Source: Nemesobacter sp965249045
GTDB taxonomy: Bacteria > Desulfobacterota_D > UBA1144 > Nemesobacterales > Nemesobacteraceae
Reading direction: 5' to 3'
Assembly: GCA_965249045.1 (NCBI GenBank)
Contig: OZ252213.1
Coordinates: 434,001-498,000 of the forward strand
Length of the DNA: 64,000 nucleotides
Shown: positions 15,931 to 24,706 of the stretch, in pieces
How positions within the stretch are numbered: position 1 is the first letter of the stretch
How the letters are laid out: every line of letters begins with the position of its first letter
The notes under the pieces: generated by a model
What the model was told of the DNA's origin: nothing
Database searches by the model: none
What the model saw: only the letters and a program-made list of their open reading frames with translations
Program-made: the position numbers and the translations under genes

Positions 15931-16551
15931 TTAGTCAAAGTCTGGAAGAAGATGCTGCCACTCTTCTTTGACCATCAGGCTCCTTACTCCCTCATAAGCC
16001 TCCCGTATCGGGTCATAGGAGTTATAGACTTTCGCCATGATTATAGCTCCTTTAACCTGAGAAACCAGGAAGTTGGGAAGCAGTTCCGTATTAATTCCCT
16101 CGCGAACCATTCCCAGTTCCTTGCATTCTTCTATGCACACTCCAAAAGCTGCTACGGTTTTTTCGAAATATATCTCAACAACTGAGCGAAATTTCTCGTT
16201 TATGGAACCTTGCTCTAACGACATCTTTGCGAAAAAACTGCCCGACTCTAAAAAAAGCTCTCGCTTAGAATAAACTGCCGCTTCGTAAAACCTGACCATG
16301 CGCTCAAGAGGATTCATATCGGTGTTCAGGAGAATTTCTGATATGCGTTCCTCCTCAGAACGCAGTATGTTCCCCAGCACCTCCAACCCCAATTCTTCTT
16401 TACTTTCAAAATAGTAGTAAAAATTGCTTTTGGAAACACCCGCGGTCTTTATAAGCCTATCAATGGAGGTTCCATTGTATCCAAAAAAACGAAAAAGCTT
16501 GGTAGCGGTCTCTACAATTTTATCTCTGTTGTTCTTCACGTTGTTCTTCAC
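15931..16551 (-). CDS. TetR/AcrR family transcriptional regulator
   Basis: A TetR-type repressor of about 206 aa. The N-terminal helix-turn-helix is NRDKIVETATKLFRFFGYNG through TSIDRLIKTAGVSKSNFYYYFESKEELGLEV; the C-terminal ligand-binding half is divergent. I use the GTG at 16551, which leaves a short N-terminal extension as usual; a TTG at 16587 is an alternative. The ligand is unknown. The neighbouring MidA-like gene runs in the same direction upstream, and the target operon is not evident. Confidence 0.85.
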   Translation of the reverse strand: MKNNVKNNRDKIVETATKLFRFFGYNGTSIDRLIKTAGVSKSNFYYYFESKEELGLEVLGNILRSEEERISEILLNTDMNPLERMVRFYEAAVYSKRELFLESGSFFAKMSLEQGSINEKFRSVVEIYFEKTVAAFGVCIEECKELGMVREGINTELLPNFLVSQVKGAIIMAKVYNSYDPIREAYEGVRSLMVKEEWQHLLPDFD

Positions 16552-16614
16552 ACTTATTACTGAACCTTTCAAAGAACCTCTTGTCAATAAGCCGCTAAAC
16601 AGATTTGGAAGTGA

Positions 16615-17742
16615 TTACAACGCAATACGGAACGGTTGGTACTTGCAGAATACCTCAAGCTCTTCGGGCTGAAAACCCTTTGATTGGAGCAGAGCCTTGA
16701 ACCTTCTCCCCATGAATTCAGGCATGAAAAGGGTCTTGGCGGCGAGACGGTCCCCCTGATTCTGCGGCTTATCGTATGTCTTGAAAATCTCGAGGATTCC
16801 CCAGTCGACGAGAAACTGCCCCTGGGTAGTGTACGTAACTGTAGAAAGATCCACGGCATCCCCGACCCTCATCAGCTCGGAAAAATTAACGTCGGCGGTT
16901 ATATCCTGCTCTCCAATTCTTATGTAGGAATTGGAACTCAGTTCGTGTCGATAAAAGCACCTGTAGGTTCCCTTTCGTTTTTCGGGTGAATAAAGCTCGG
17001 GAGCGAGGGAACCGTAGTCAATGCTGAGAACAAATCCTTTTTGAAGCGCCATCCCCACCTCGGCAAGCCACTTGCCGGCGAGCAGGCAGGCTTCAGCCTC
17101 TTCGCCCTGCACGTACTCATCCAGATACCGTTTTGAAAACTCATAAATCTCCTCGGTTTCGGGGTCCCGCAGAACTTCCTCGATTTTACCGTCGCGAAGG
17201 GAAAGAAAAACCTCCCGGATCTCCCCACCGTCCGACTTCAGCCTGTGGAAGGGGAGGGAATCGAGAAATTCGTTCGCGATTACGACTCCGCAAAAGCCGT
17301 CTTCTATGATTTTTAGGGGGCTGTCAGTCCATCTAACCCTTTCGCCGTGCCCCTTGAGTTTTTCCTTAGCCGCCTGGACCGCCGCCGGGCTTACCTCGCT
17401 CATTATGTAATCGGTCTTCAAGTAGAGATCGGGGTGGTTCTCGCGAAGGGCTCCGAGTATGTCTGAGGCAAGCTGACCTCCTGAGGCTCCGAATTCCACG
17501 ACTACGAATTTCTCCCCCTCGAGCAGAAGCGACGCCCTAGCAAGAAACCGCGAGATAGTCTCCCCGAAAGAGCGGTGAACCGAAGGGGCGGTGTAGAAAT
17601 CCCCCTTTTTTCCAATTCTCGCCTTTCCCGAGGAGTAATAGCCGTGCTGCGGGTGAAAAAGGGAGAGTTCCACGAACCTGCGGAAGGAAATCGGTCCGGA
17701 TTCCCGTATCTCTTCTTTTATAATATCAAAAAGGGTCCTCAT
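16615..17742 (-). CDS. SAM-dependent methyltransferase, MidA/NDUFAF7 family
   Basis: A 375-aa class I methyltransferase of the family whose mitochondrial member NDUFAF7 methylates an arginine in complex I. Diagnostic text includes FRRFVELSLFHPQHGYYSSG, GDFYTAPSVHRSFGETISRFL and the SAM-binding VVEFGASGGQLASDILGAL, where the usual GxGxG is GASGG. VVIANEFLDSLPFHRL is the conserved post-motif. The bacterial substrate is not known. The ATG at 17742 lies at the conserved family start. Confidence 0.85.
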   Translation of the reverse strand: MRTLFDIIKEEIRESGPISFRRFVELSLFHPQHGYYSSGKARIGKKGDFYTAPSVHRSFGETISRFLARASLLLEGEKFVVVEFGASGGQLASDILGALRENHPDLYLKTDYIMSEVSPAAVQAAKEKLKGHGERVRWTDSPLKIIEDGFCGVVIANEFLDSLPFHRLKSDGGEIREVFLSLRDGKIEEVLRDPETEEIYEFSKRYLDEYVQGEEAEACLLAGKWLAEVGMALQKGFVLSIDYGSLAPELYSPEKRKGTYRCFYRHELSSNSYIRIGEQDITADVNFSELMRVGDAVDLSTVTYTTQGQFLVDWGILEIFKTYDKPQNQGDRLAAKTLFMPEFMGRRFKALLQSKGFQPEELEVFCKYQPFRIAL

Positions 17743-18195
17743 ATTTTCTCAGCTGAGGAAAACAACAGCTCGGAGATTAAATTACACAGCTTTTTCGGGT
17801 TTTGAAAACGGGGCGAGATCATCCCGAACCTCCTGAAAAATAAGGGATAAGAGGGGTTTTCGCAGATAAAAACGGCGTTTGTACCGAGTAGTAAGTATTT
17901 CACAGAACGCTAAGAGAGCCCTTGGCAGGTCGAAAAAAAATATTGAGCAATTTCAGACAGTTGCATCTTTTGAACTGTGTCGGATTAAAACATTCCACAA
18001 TCTATCAACAGCAAAAAATTGTTTGATTTCAAGTAATTACGCAAACTTAGGGTCCTCTCGCGGCTTCGGCCATGGCACAAAGCGCAGCAGGCGCAGAGGG
18101 CGACCGGTTGCGTTCATCGCCAACTGAGGAATCCAGGTCGATTCGTGCCCGAAAAACACTTGGGAACCGGTGCAAACCCCGTGTTCTCCGCCGGT
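17743..18195. other. Intergenic region between MidA-like gene and folE2
   Basis: A 453-bp stretch without a supportable gene. Directly after the folE2 stop the same minus-strand frame stays open for about 52 more codons (to about 18040) with plausible amino-acid composition but no recognised homology. The middle, 17890-18050, is AT-rich. Confidence 0.4.
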
Positions 18196-19032
18196 TTACT
18201 TGCTCGAGAATCTTTTGCCGATGCTGGCAAAGGCGTTGTGGCTGTGGATGCTTTCGTAGTTAAGAACCCTGAGTTTGTAAGAGTCGAAACTGGGGTTGCC
18301 GTGAAGTTCCGAAGCTATGTTTCTCACGACGTCCTCGACAAAGCACGGCTTGTTGTAGGCGCTCATTGTGACGTGGCGCTCGTCTTCCCTTTTTAAAAGC
18401 GGGTAAAGCGGGGAAGATGCCCCCCTTTCCGCGATTCCTATGATTTCCTCAAAACATATGTCTATCGGATCGTTTTCCTTCTTTTCTTCGTGCAAAATGG
18501 TTATGAAAACTTTGGAGCGCTGGTTGTGAGCTCCGTAATCGCTTATCTCCTTGCTGCAGGGACAAAGGGTCTTGACCGGTACCACCACGCTCTGAGTGAG
18601 ACGTATGCCTTCTGAATGCATTTTGCCGAGATACGCGCACGTGTAGGGCTGTGGGGATATCTTGCCGCTTACCGGAGCGTGACGGTTGAAAAAGTAATCA
18701 AACTCTATTTTAACGTCAGAATCTTTCGAGCCCTGCCTGTCGCAGAGAGCGATCAGGAAAGAAGCCATATTCTCCAGGGAAAAGGCCCCGTTAAAATCAA
18801 GAGCCGTTTCAAGCAGCCGGCTCATGTGAATCCCCTTCTGGTCTGGACTCAGGTTAACGCTTAGGCTCAAGGAAGCCTGAACGCTCTGGTCTTTTTCCGA
18901 ATCGATCTCGCAGCCTTTTATCGTAAGCGGAATCTTGAGGTCGCAGACGCCGACTCTGTCTATGGAGATATTCCTGTAGTCCTTTCTCGCCTGTATGTCT
19001 TCAATGGGTTTTTCTTCAAATTTCATTTCCAA
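18196..19032 (-). CDS. folE2: GTP cyclohydrolase FolE2 (type IB)
   Basis: A metal-dependent GTP cyclohydrolase making dihydroneopterin triphosphate, the first step of folate (and queuosine) biosynthesis. The 278-aa protein shows the family pattern: NISIDRVGVCDLKIPL near the start, HMSRLLETA, the metal-site segment LCPCSKEISDYGAHNQRS, and HVTMSAYNKPCFVEDVVRNIA. The TTG at 19032 has GAGG 8 nt upstream; the ATG two codons later is the alternative. Together with pabB, pabC and queF in this window it supports de novo folate and possibly queuosine synthesis. Confidence 0.92.
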   Translation of the reverse strand: MEMKFEEKPIEDIQARKDYRNISIDRVGVCDLKIPLTIKGCEIDSEKDQSVQASLSLSVNLSPDQKGIHMSRLLETALDFNGAFSLENMASFLIALCDRQGSKDSDVKIEFDYFFNRHAPVSGKISPQPYTCAYLGKMHSEGIRLTQSVVVPVKTLCPCSKEISDYGAHNQRSKVFITILHEEKKENDPIDICFEEIIGIAERGASSPLYPLLKREDERHVTMSAYNKPCFVEDVVRNIASELHGNPSFDSYKLRVLNYESIHSHNAFASIGKRFSSK

Positions 19033-19172
19033 AGTAATTTCCTCTTTCTTCGATAGAATAACTGTTACGAATCAAAGGCGGATTCTTCTCAAGACGGGGA
19101 AGGATACCACAAGGAAAGACCTTTGCAACAACCGAAGCACAGGACGCGGACGCCGGCAGAACACAAGGGCCT

Positions 19173-19511
19173 TCAGCGAAGTTTGGGATTGTCCGCATGC
19201 CGTTTCCCGTCCCTCTGCGTTTTTTTCTCAAAGTTCTTTCTCAAAACCTCCGTAAGATCAACTCCCGTCTGGTTCGCTATGCACGTTAAGACAAAGAGAA
19301 CGTCGGCAAGCTCATCCCCGAGTTCCCGGCGATTTTCATCTCCCTTGAAGCTCTGTTCCCCGTATGTTCTGGACATTATTCTCGCGACTTCACCTACCTC
19401 CTCGACAAGCTGCGCGAGGTTGGTAAGCTCAGAGAAGTAGCGCACTCCCACTTTCTTTATCCACTCGTCAACTTCCCGCTGATACTCCCTGACCGTTATC
19501 TCGCCGGACAT
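19173..19511 (-). CDS. MazG-like nucleotide pyrophosphohydrolase
   Basis: A 112-aa all-helical protein of the MazG/all-alpha NTP pyrophosphatase superfamily. The metal-binding residues are visible as LVEEVGEVAR and ELGDELADVLFVLTCIANQTGVDL. It probably hydrolyses non-canonical or dNTP substrates to monophosphates; the exact one cannot be deduced. It lies between pabC and folE2, all on the minus strand, but the gaps (about 60 and 140 nt) leave co-transcription uncertain. Confidence 0.85.
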   Translation of the reverse strand: MSGEITVREYQREVDEWIKKVGVRYFSELTNLAQLVEEVGEVARIMSRTYGEQSFKGDENRRELGDELADVLFVLTCIANQTGVDLTEVLRKNFEKKTQRDGKRHADNPKLR

Positions 19512-19570
19512 AAAACCACCCTAGGTTCCTTAAGAGCCGGTAACAAACCCGAAAAAATTTCTCCGCATCT

Positions 19571-20386
19571 TTAATTCCACCACCCGAACTCCAAGAGAAG
19601 CGATTTCCTCATAGCCTCGTAACTCCGGGGAGCGGAAGGCATCGCATCACCGTCCACCCCGCTTACGTAAACAATACCCGCAACGGCGTTGGTAAGAAAA
19701 GCGTAATCGCTTGAAAGAAGCTCCTCAAGGAGAAAACCTCCGCAGACGGGCTCATAGCCCAGCCGCTTGGCCGAGCGCAGAACGATTTCCCTGGTTACTC
19801 CCGGCAAAACAGGACATTCAGAAGACGGAGTGAAAAGTTTTTTTCCTTTTACCCAGAAAACATTATGGCACGAGGTCTCGGTCACCCTGCCGTCTGTATC
19901 CAGGAAAAGGACTTCGTCAAACCCTTTTTCGCGAGCCTCCCTTTTCGCCACGACGTTTCCCAGGTAGTTAAGGGTCTTGTGCGAAAAAAGACGGTTCTTC
20001 GGGGGCCTTCTCTCCCCGCAGACCCAAAGAGAGACGGCCTCGGGACCCTTCGCCCGGGGTCTTACGGACACGAGGAGCGAAGCCGTCTGGGGCCGCGAGT
20101 GAAAAACCGTGTCTCCTTCGCCGAGAAGACATGCTTTTACATGCAGGTCATCCCCCGCGGCTTTTTCCGCGGCGTCTTCGATCCGAAGCCTCACCTGAGT
20201 TTCTGCGGGAAACGGGATGCCGAGAAACTCAGCTCCCCTGCGCATCCTCTCAAGATGCATGGAGAGGAAAACCGGAGGGGACTCTTTCCACCTGAAGGTC
20301 TCAAAGACCCCTTCTCCGTAAAAAAGGGCGCGGAGCGCAGGCGGATTCTTGAGTCTTTTTCCGTTCAGAAAGAAAAGTTCATCCAT
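19571..20386 (-). CDS. pabC: Aminodeoxychorismate lyase PabC (class IV aminotransferase fold)
   Basis: A 271-aa PLP enzyme that splits 4-amino-4-deoxychorismate to 4-aminobenzoate and pyruvate. It has the class IV start (FFLNGKRL, ALFYGEGVFETFRW), the PLP lysine in SHKTLNYLGNVVAKREAR, the motif EVLFLDTDGRVTETSCHNVF and LPGVTREIVLR. Branched-chain aminotransferase is the alternative within this fold, but the gene directly upstream is pabB (9-nt gap), which fixes the role. Confidence 0.85.
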   Translation of the reverse strand: MDELFFLNGKRLKNPPALRALFYGEGVFETFRWKESPPVFLSMHLERMRRGAEFLGIPFPAETQVRLRIEDAAEKAAGDDLHVKACLLGEGDTVFHSRPQTASLLVSVRPRAKGPEAVSLWVCGERRPPKNRLFSHKTLNYLGNVVAKREAREKGFDEVLFLDTDGRVTETSCHNVFWVKGKKLFTPSSECPVLPGVTREIVLRSAKRLGYEPVCGGFLLEELLSSDYAFLTNAVAGIVYVSGVDGDAMPSAPRSYEAMRKSLLLEFGWWN

Positions 20387-20395
20387 GGCCGATGA

Positions 20396-21619
20396 TTATA
20401 GCATCTGTCGGGACGCGACCGACATAAGCGCCTTTGCCTTAAGCTCCGTTTCGCGGTATTCCTCGTCCGCTCTCGAATCCCACACAATCCCGCCTCCGAA
20501 CCAGAAATCCGCGCCCTCGGGACGGTTCACCCCCGTGCGGATCGCAACGCTCATGGTGAAATCCCCGTTCGGGGGGAAAAGACAGATCACCCCGCAGTAA
20601 GGACCCCTCAGGTGGGGCTCGAGGCTGTCTATTATACGAAGAGCCTCTCTTTTTGGGGCTCCGGTAACGGATCCCGGGGGAAAGGTGCTGGCGACTATCT
20701 GCGAGAGTCCTACGCCGGGGCAGAGGCGCCCCTCGATTTCAGACTCCATCTGGAAAAGGGTGCTGTAGCTCCGGACGGCGAAAAGCTCCCTAACCCCTAT
20801 GGAACCGTAACTGCATATTCTCCCGAGGTCGTTTCTCATGAGATCGACTATCATGAGGTTCTCGGCGCGTTCCTTGGGGTTTTTCCCGAGCACCTCGGCA
20901 AGTTCCCTGTCGCGCCGGGGATCTGGGTCCCTTCGGATCGTCCCCTTTATGGGCCTTGTGGTAATCCTGTCGCCCCTTTTCTTAAGAAAAAGCTCCATAG
21001 AGCCGCTTACGAGCTCAAAACCGGGAAAACTGATAAGGGCGGCAAAGGGAACGGGCTGGGCGCGGTAAAAATCCAAAAACCAGGAAAGCGGTTCGCCCAT
21101 GGGCCCGAAGCGGAACCTGCGCGAAAGGTTTACCTGATAAACGTCGCCCGCGGCTATATGCTCTTTTATCGCCGAAATTTTCCGGGCGTACTCCTCCTTT
21201 TTAATGTTCGAGCACGGAGGACCCCCAGGGCGCCTTTTCACCGAGGGCGCGACCGCGAAAGCCTCCTCGCAGGGAGCAAGGTAAAAACCGTCTTTTTCGT
21301 AAAAGTGGAAAAATACAAAGGGAAGCCTCTCTCCTTCTTTCCCCTCCGATGTGGCAACTCCGGGAGTCGTGTACCGAAGGTAGTCGTAGCTTATGTAGCC
21401 AAGCGCGGTGTACCCCTCGGCGGCAAGCTTCTCAACGAAACAGATGGGGTCTTCTGAGAAAGTCTCCTCTCCGGAACCGGAAAACAGTTTGGTTCCGTCG
21501 CCTGAGAAACAGAGAGTGAGGGCCGGGTCGCCGAAAACCCCAGCCGTGGGAGAGGCGCCTGAATCGAACCATCCTCCGCCTGAGTCTATCAAAAGGGACC
21601 TCGGTTTATCAAGCTTCAT
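20396..21619 (-). CDS. pabB: Aminodeoxychorismate synthase component I PabB
   Basis: A 407-aa chorismate-binding enzyme that aminates chorismate with ammonia from PabA. The C-terminal core has IKEHIAAGDVYQVNLSRRFRF, the catalytic PIKGTIRRD region, ENLMIVDLMRNDLGRIC, FPPGSVTGAPKREALRIID and GPYCGVICLFPPNGDFTMSVAIRT. The PIKGT motif marks PabB (catalytic Lys) rather than TrpE. AGGAGGAACCT precedes the ATG. No pabA amidotransferase gene is in the window. Confidence 0.9.
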   Translation of the reverse strand: MKLDKPRSLLIDSGGGWFDSGASPTAGVFGDPALTLCFSGDGTKLFSGSGEETFSEDPICFVEKLAAEGYTALGYISYDYLRYTTPGVATSEGKEGERLPFVFFHFYEKDGFYLAPCEEAFAVAPSVKRRPGGPPCSNIKKEEYARKISAIKEHIAAGDVYQVNLSRRFRFGPMGEPLSWFLDFYRAQPVPFAALISFPGFELVSGSMELFLKKRGDRITTRPIKGTIRRDPDPRRDRELAEVLGKNPKERAENLMIVDLMRNDLGRICSYGSIGVRELFAVRSYSTLFQMESEIEGRLCPGVGLSQIVASTFPPGSVTGAPKREALRIIDSLEPHLRGPYCGVICLFPPNGDFTMSVAIRTGVNRPEGADFWFGGGIVWDSRADEEYRETELKAKALMSVASRQML

Positions 21620-21668
21620 AGGTTCCTCCTGAGACTCTCAAGGCCCGGTCGGGCGCGCGCGGGGCCGT

Positions 21669-23672
21669 TTACGATGGGGGAGGAGCATCTGATGAGTTAA
21701 CCGAACGGTTAAGGATCTCGGCTATGTCCTGGATGGCGATTTCCTCCTCTTTCCCCTTGAACCGCGCGGCGTCGTCAAACATCGTGTTGCAGAAGTAGCA
21801 CGCGGTAGCCAGAGTGTCGGGGTTAGTCTCCGCGGCCTCATCAAAGCGGTTCCAGTTAACCCTGGGAGCCTCTTCCTCCATCCATATCTTTCCGCCTCCG
21901 GCACCGCAGCAGAAACTCTTGGTCCTGTTCCTTTTCATCTCCACAAGATCGATTCCGGGAATGCTTTTCAGTATCTCTCTGGGGGAGTCGTAAACGTTGT
22001 TGTAGCGGCCGAGGTAGCAGGAATCGTGGTAGGTTATCTTCTCCTCGATCGGGGCGTCGGGGTTAAGCTTCCCTTCCTGGATGAGCTGGAAGAGAAAATC
22101 GGTGTGGTGGACAACTTCGTAGTGCCCGCCGAACTCCGGATATTCGTTCTTTATGGTATTGAAGCAGTGGGGGCAGTTAGCGAGAATCTTTTTTACTTTA
22201 AGCTCGTTCATGGTCTCGATGTTCTGGACGGCAAGCATCTGGTAGAGGGCCTCTTCCCCAAGCCTTCTGGCGGGGTCCCCGGTGCAGGTCTCCGCGGGGC
22301 CCATAACGGCGAAGTTGACTCCGGCGATTTTAAGCAGGGTCACTATCGCCTTTGAGACTTTCTGTCCCCTCGGGTCGTAGCCTCCGAAACATCCCGTCCA
22401 GTAAATCACGTCAAATTCGCTCGCGTTCTCGGCGGAAACGCCCAGTATGGGAACATCCATCTCGGAGAGCCAGGCACCGCGGTCAGCCTCCGGGAATCCC
22501 CAGGGGTTTCCGTTGTTCTGAAGCTTCTGAAGAGTTCTCGTGGCGGTTCCGCTCAGGCGGCCCTCAAGAGTCAGAAACCTTCTCATGTCCATTATCTTCC
22601 CCAGCTGGTCGATGAAAAGCGGGCACTCCTCGACACAGGCGTTGCACGTGGTGCACGCCCAAAGCTCCTCGGGCGTTATCCACTCGGTGTCGGGAAGGTC
22701 GGGCTGTTCTTCCTGGGGTTTTCCGGCAAGTATGTCCTTTCCCTCGCTTGAGATGTAATGGCGAAGCTTAACGACTATGTCTCTCGGGGAGAGAACCTTC
22801 TCGGTGTTCCATGCCGGGCAGCTATCGGTGCACCTTCCGCACTCGGTGCAGGTATAGGCGTCAAGTATGTCCTTCCAGCTGAAATCTGCTATCTTCGAGG
22901 AACCGAAGTGGTCAAGATCCTCGGGGATTTCCTCGAAATCGAGTGTCGAGAGCTGTCCGCGGGGTTTTAGGCTCTGGAAAAAAACGTTGAAAACCGCCGT
23001 CAGTACGTGACTGTGCTTCGAGTAGGGAAGGTAATTCAGAAAGGAAAGGACTATCAGTACGTGAAACCACCAGAAAAACTCCTTCCAGAAAAAGGTGTTT
23101 CCGACGCTCATGCCGTCGTAGAGCCCGGAGAACGCCCCGGACACCGGCAGCATGGCTGGGCTTGCCTCGGCAAGCGCTATTTTTGCTCCGGTGGTGAGAA
23201 ATGCGGTGATCATGAGGCCGAATATAAGACCCAGTATCACGACCGCGTCGGGCCCGTTAACCTCCCTTTTTCTGCCTATTGTGAGCCTGTTTGTTATGCC
23301 CATGGCTATGGCCACGAGAACCAAGGCCTGCACTACGTCAAGAATAAGTTCGTAGATTCCCTGCGCGGCTCCCGGCAGAAGGTAAAACCCGGGAATGACG
23401 CCGCTTATCAGCATCTCCACCGTTCCCACCATTATTATGATGAAACCCCAGAAGATCATGGCGTGCTCTATGCCGGCGAAACGGTACTTAAAAAGCCTTT
23501 TCTGCCCGAACACGTAGACGATGACCTTCCTTATCCTCTGGGGAATGTCGTCGAACCTGTTGTCTTCCTTCTTACCCAGGGTAATCAACCTTAACAGAAG
23601 ACGGATGTTGTAGGCGAAAAAACCGAAGGCGGCTATAAGCACCAAAAGCATTATCGCGGATTTGGGGTTCAT
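21669..23672 (-). CDS. Membrane-bound Fe-S oxidoreductase (EtfD/FadF/HdrD-like)
   Basis: A 667-aa protein with an N-terminal membrane part (about six helices, NarI-like cytochrome b region, residues 1-230), a pair of [4Fe-4S] ferredoxin motifs (CTECGRCTDSCP and CTTCNACVEECP) and two C-terminal CCG domains (YWTGCFGGYDPR...CPHCFNTIKNEYPEFG and HDSCYLGRYNNVYDSPRE...CCGAGGG). This layout is that of EtfD/FadF-type proteins passing electrons from an ETF or other flavoprotein to membrane quinone. I start at 23672, where GGAG precedes the ATG. No etfAB is nearby, so the partner is unknown. Confidence 0.82.
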   Translation of the reverse strand: MNPKSAIMLLVLIAAFGFFAYNIRLLLRLITLGKKEDNRFDDIPQRIRKVIVYVFGQKRLFKYRFAGIEHAMIFWGFIIIMVGTVEMLISGVIPGFYLLPGAAQGIYELILDVVQALVLVAIAMGITNRLTIGRKREVNGPDAVVILGLIFGLMITAFLTTGAKIALAEASPAMLPVSGAFSGLYDGMSVGNTFFWKEFFWWFHVLIVLSFLNYLPYSKHSHVLTAVFNVFFQSLKPRGQLSTLDFEEIPEDLDHFGSSKIADFSWKDILDAYTCTECGRCTDSCPAWNTEKVLSPRDIVVKLRHYISSEGKDILAGKPQEEQPDLPDTEWITPEELWACTTCNACVEECPLFIDQLGKIMDMRRFLTLEGRLSGTATRTLQKLQNNGNPWGFPEADRGAWLSEMDVPILGVSAENASEFDVIYWTGCFGGYDPRGQKVSKAIVTLLKIAGVNFAVMGPAETCTGDPARRLGEEALYQMLAVQNIETMNELKVKKILANCPHCFNTIKNEYPEFGGHYEVVHHTDFLFQLIQEGKLNPDAPIEEKITYHDSCYLGRYNNVYDSPREILKSIPGIDLVEMKRNRTKSFCCGAGGGKIWMEEEAPRVNWNRFDEAAETNPDTLATACYFCNTMFDDAARFKGKEEEIAIQDIAEILNRSVNSSDAPPPS

Positions 23673-24145
23673 CAAGTTTCTCCGAAGCAAAACATGGAAA
23701 AAGGCAGCATAAATTATATTGAATCCGCGGGGTTTAATCAAGCCGCCCGGAAAGTGATAATTTTAATTGCCATTCATGTACAAAAACGCCTTTCTCGGGA
23801 GTAAAGACGTCTTTTTTACCGTATTTGAAGATGTAATACTTGACGTTATTAGCAAAAGAACAGGTCCTTTGTTTTGCTCCTGCCAGTGCAGTTTGCTACA
23901 GGTGGAGTAGGGCTCTTTATAAACCGGTATCGGGTTGCTATTAAAACGCTCAACCGGTTTTTTAGTAATCCAGACTATCTTCGAAAAGCAAACCTAAATC
24001 GAGTTTTTTGTGTAGCTTGAGATTTGCACAAAGTGTTTTGTGTAGCCTGAAACGAAAAATAGGCTACACAAATAGAATAGGGAAGCCTCTGGGCGACTCA
24101 AGAACCTCTGTTTCGCTCCCCGTGGCGTGCTCTCTCGGGCTAAGT
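23673..24145. other. Intergenic region with short repeats
   Basis: A 473-bp stretch without a supportable gene. TTTTGTGTAGC occurs twice in direct orientation (about 24006 and 24036), and a perfect 12-bp inverted repeat (TTTGTGTAGCCT at 24037-24048 with AGGCTACACAAA at 24061-24072, 12-nt loop) can form a hairpin. It may be a terminator-like or regulatory structure or a repeat family member. Confidence 0.5.
24037..24072. repeat. Perfect 12-bp inverted repeat (hairpin)
   Basis: TTTGTGTAGCCT and its complement AGGCTACACAAA separated by 12 nt. A third half-copy in direct orientation lies 30 bp upstream. No T-run follows on either strand, so it is not a standard terminator. Confidence 0.7.
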
Positions 24146-24706
24146 TTAACCTTTCCGGCACCTGTCCTTCCGTAGCGCCCGCAGGTCCCAAGTCAAAAAG
24201 TTTGCGCCTGGGCGTGTTCCCCCAGAAACCGCCAGAAACAGAGCTGCAGTGATTAAAAACAGGTTAAAAGCCGCACCCTCAAGCTCGTTCCCACTCCCGG
24301 CAGCAATCGCACATCCTCCGCCACCTTCACCCGCTTGCGGCTTCGGATAAATACCGGAACCGACAACGTAATAAGTTTCCCCAACGCCGAAGTTTGTGCG
24401 TATGAAGTACCCACGCTTAACCGACCTGCCGGTGGACCTGCCGGGGATAGGGTTCCCCGCCTCACAAGACACATCTTCATCCTCCGGGGACGGGCCGGAA
24501 ACAGGTTCTGTCTCCTCACAGACCACCTCGTCACCCCCAACAGTCGGATCATCCCAAAGGTAAGTGAGAAAGCCCCGGTTCGGGGTATCGTCTTGCTTGC
24601 GCACCTCTTCTAAAATGCGTTCGGCAATTTCAACTCCGTTGTCGTCTCTGAGACGCAACGTCTTATCCTGAAGTTGCGGAGTGTTTCCGTTAAAAATCCC
24701 ATACAT
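24146..24706 (-). pseudogene. C-terminal piece of a Cache-domain protein with a CTERM sorting tail
   Basis: A 186-aa frame matching only the second half of a single Cache sensor domain (QDKTLRLRDDNGVEIAERIL, RGFLTYLWDDP, YYVVGSGIYPKP); the usual signal peptide and N-terminal half are missing. The tail GGGGCAIAAGSG followed by a hydrophobic helix (FNLFLITAALFLAVS) and basic residues resembles the Cys-containing CTERM sorting signals of the MYXO/Synergist/JDVT class. The break at 24706 abuts the 5' break of a TonB receptor on the other strand. It may still be expressed as a small protein, but a truncated gene is more likely. Confidence 0.6.
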
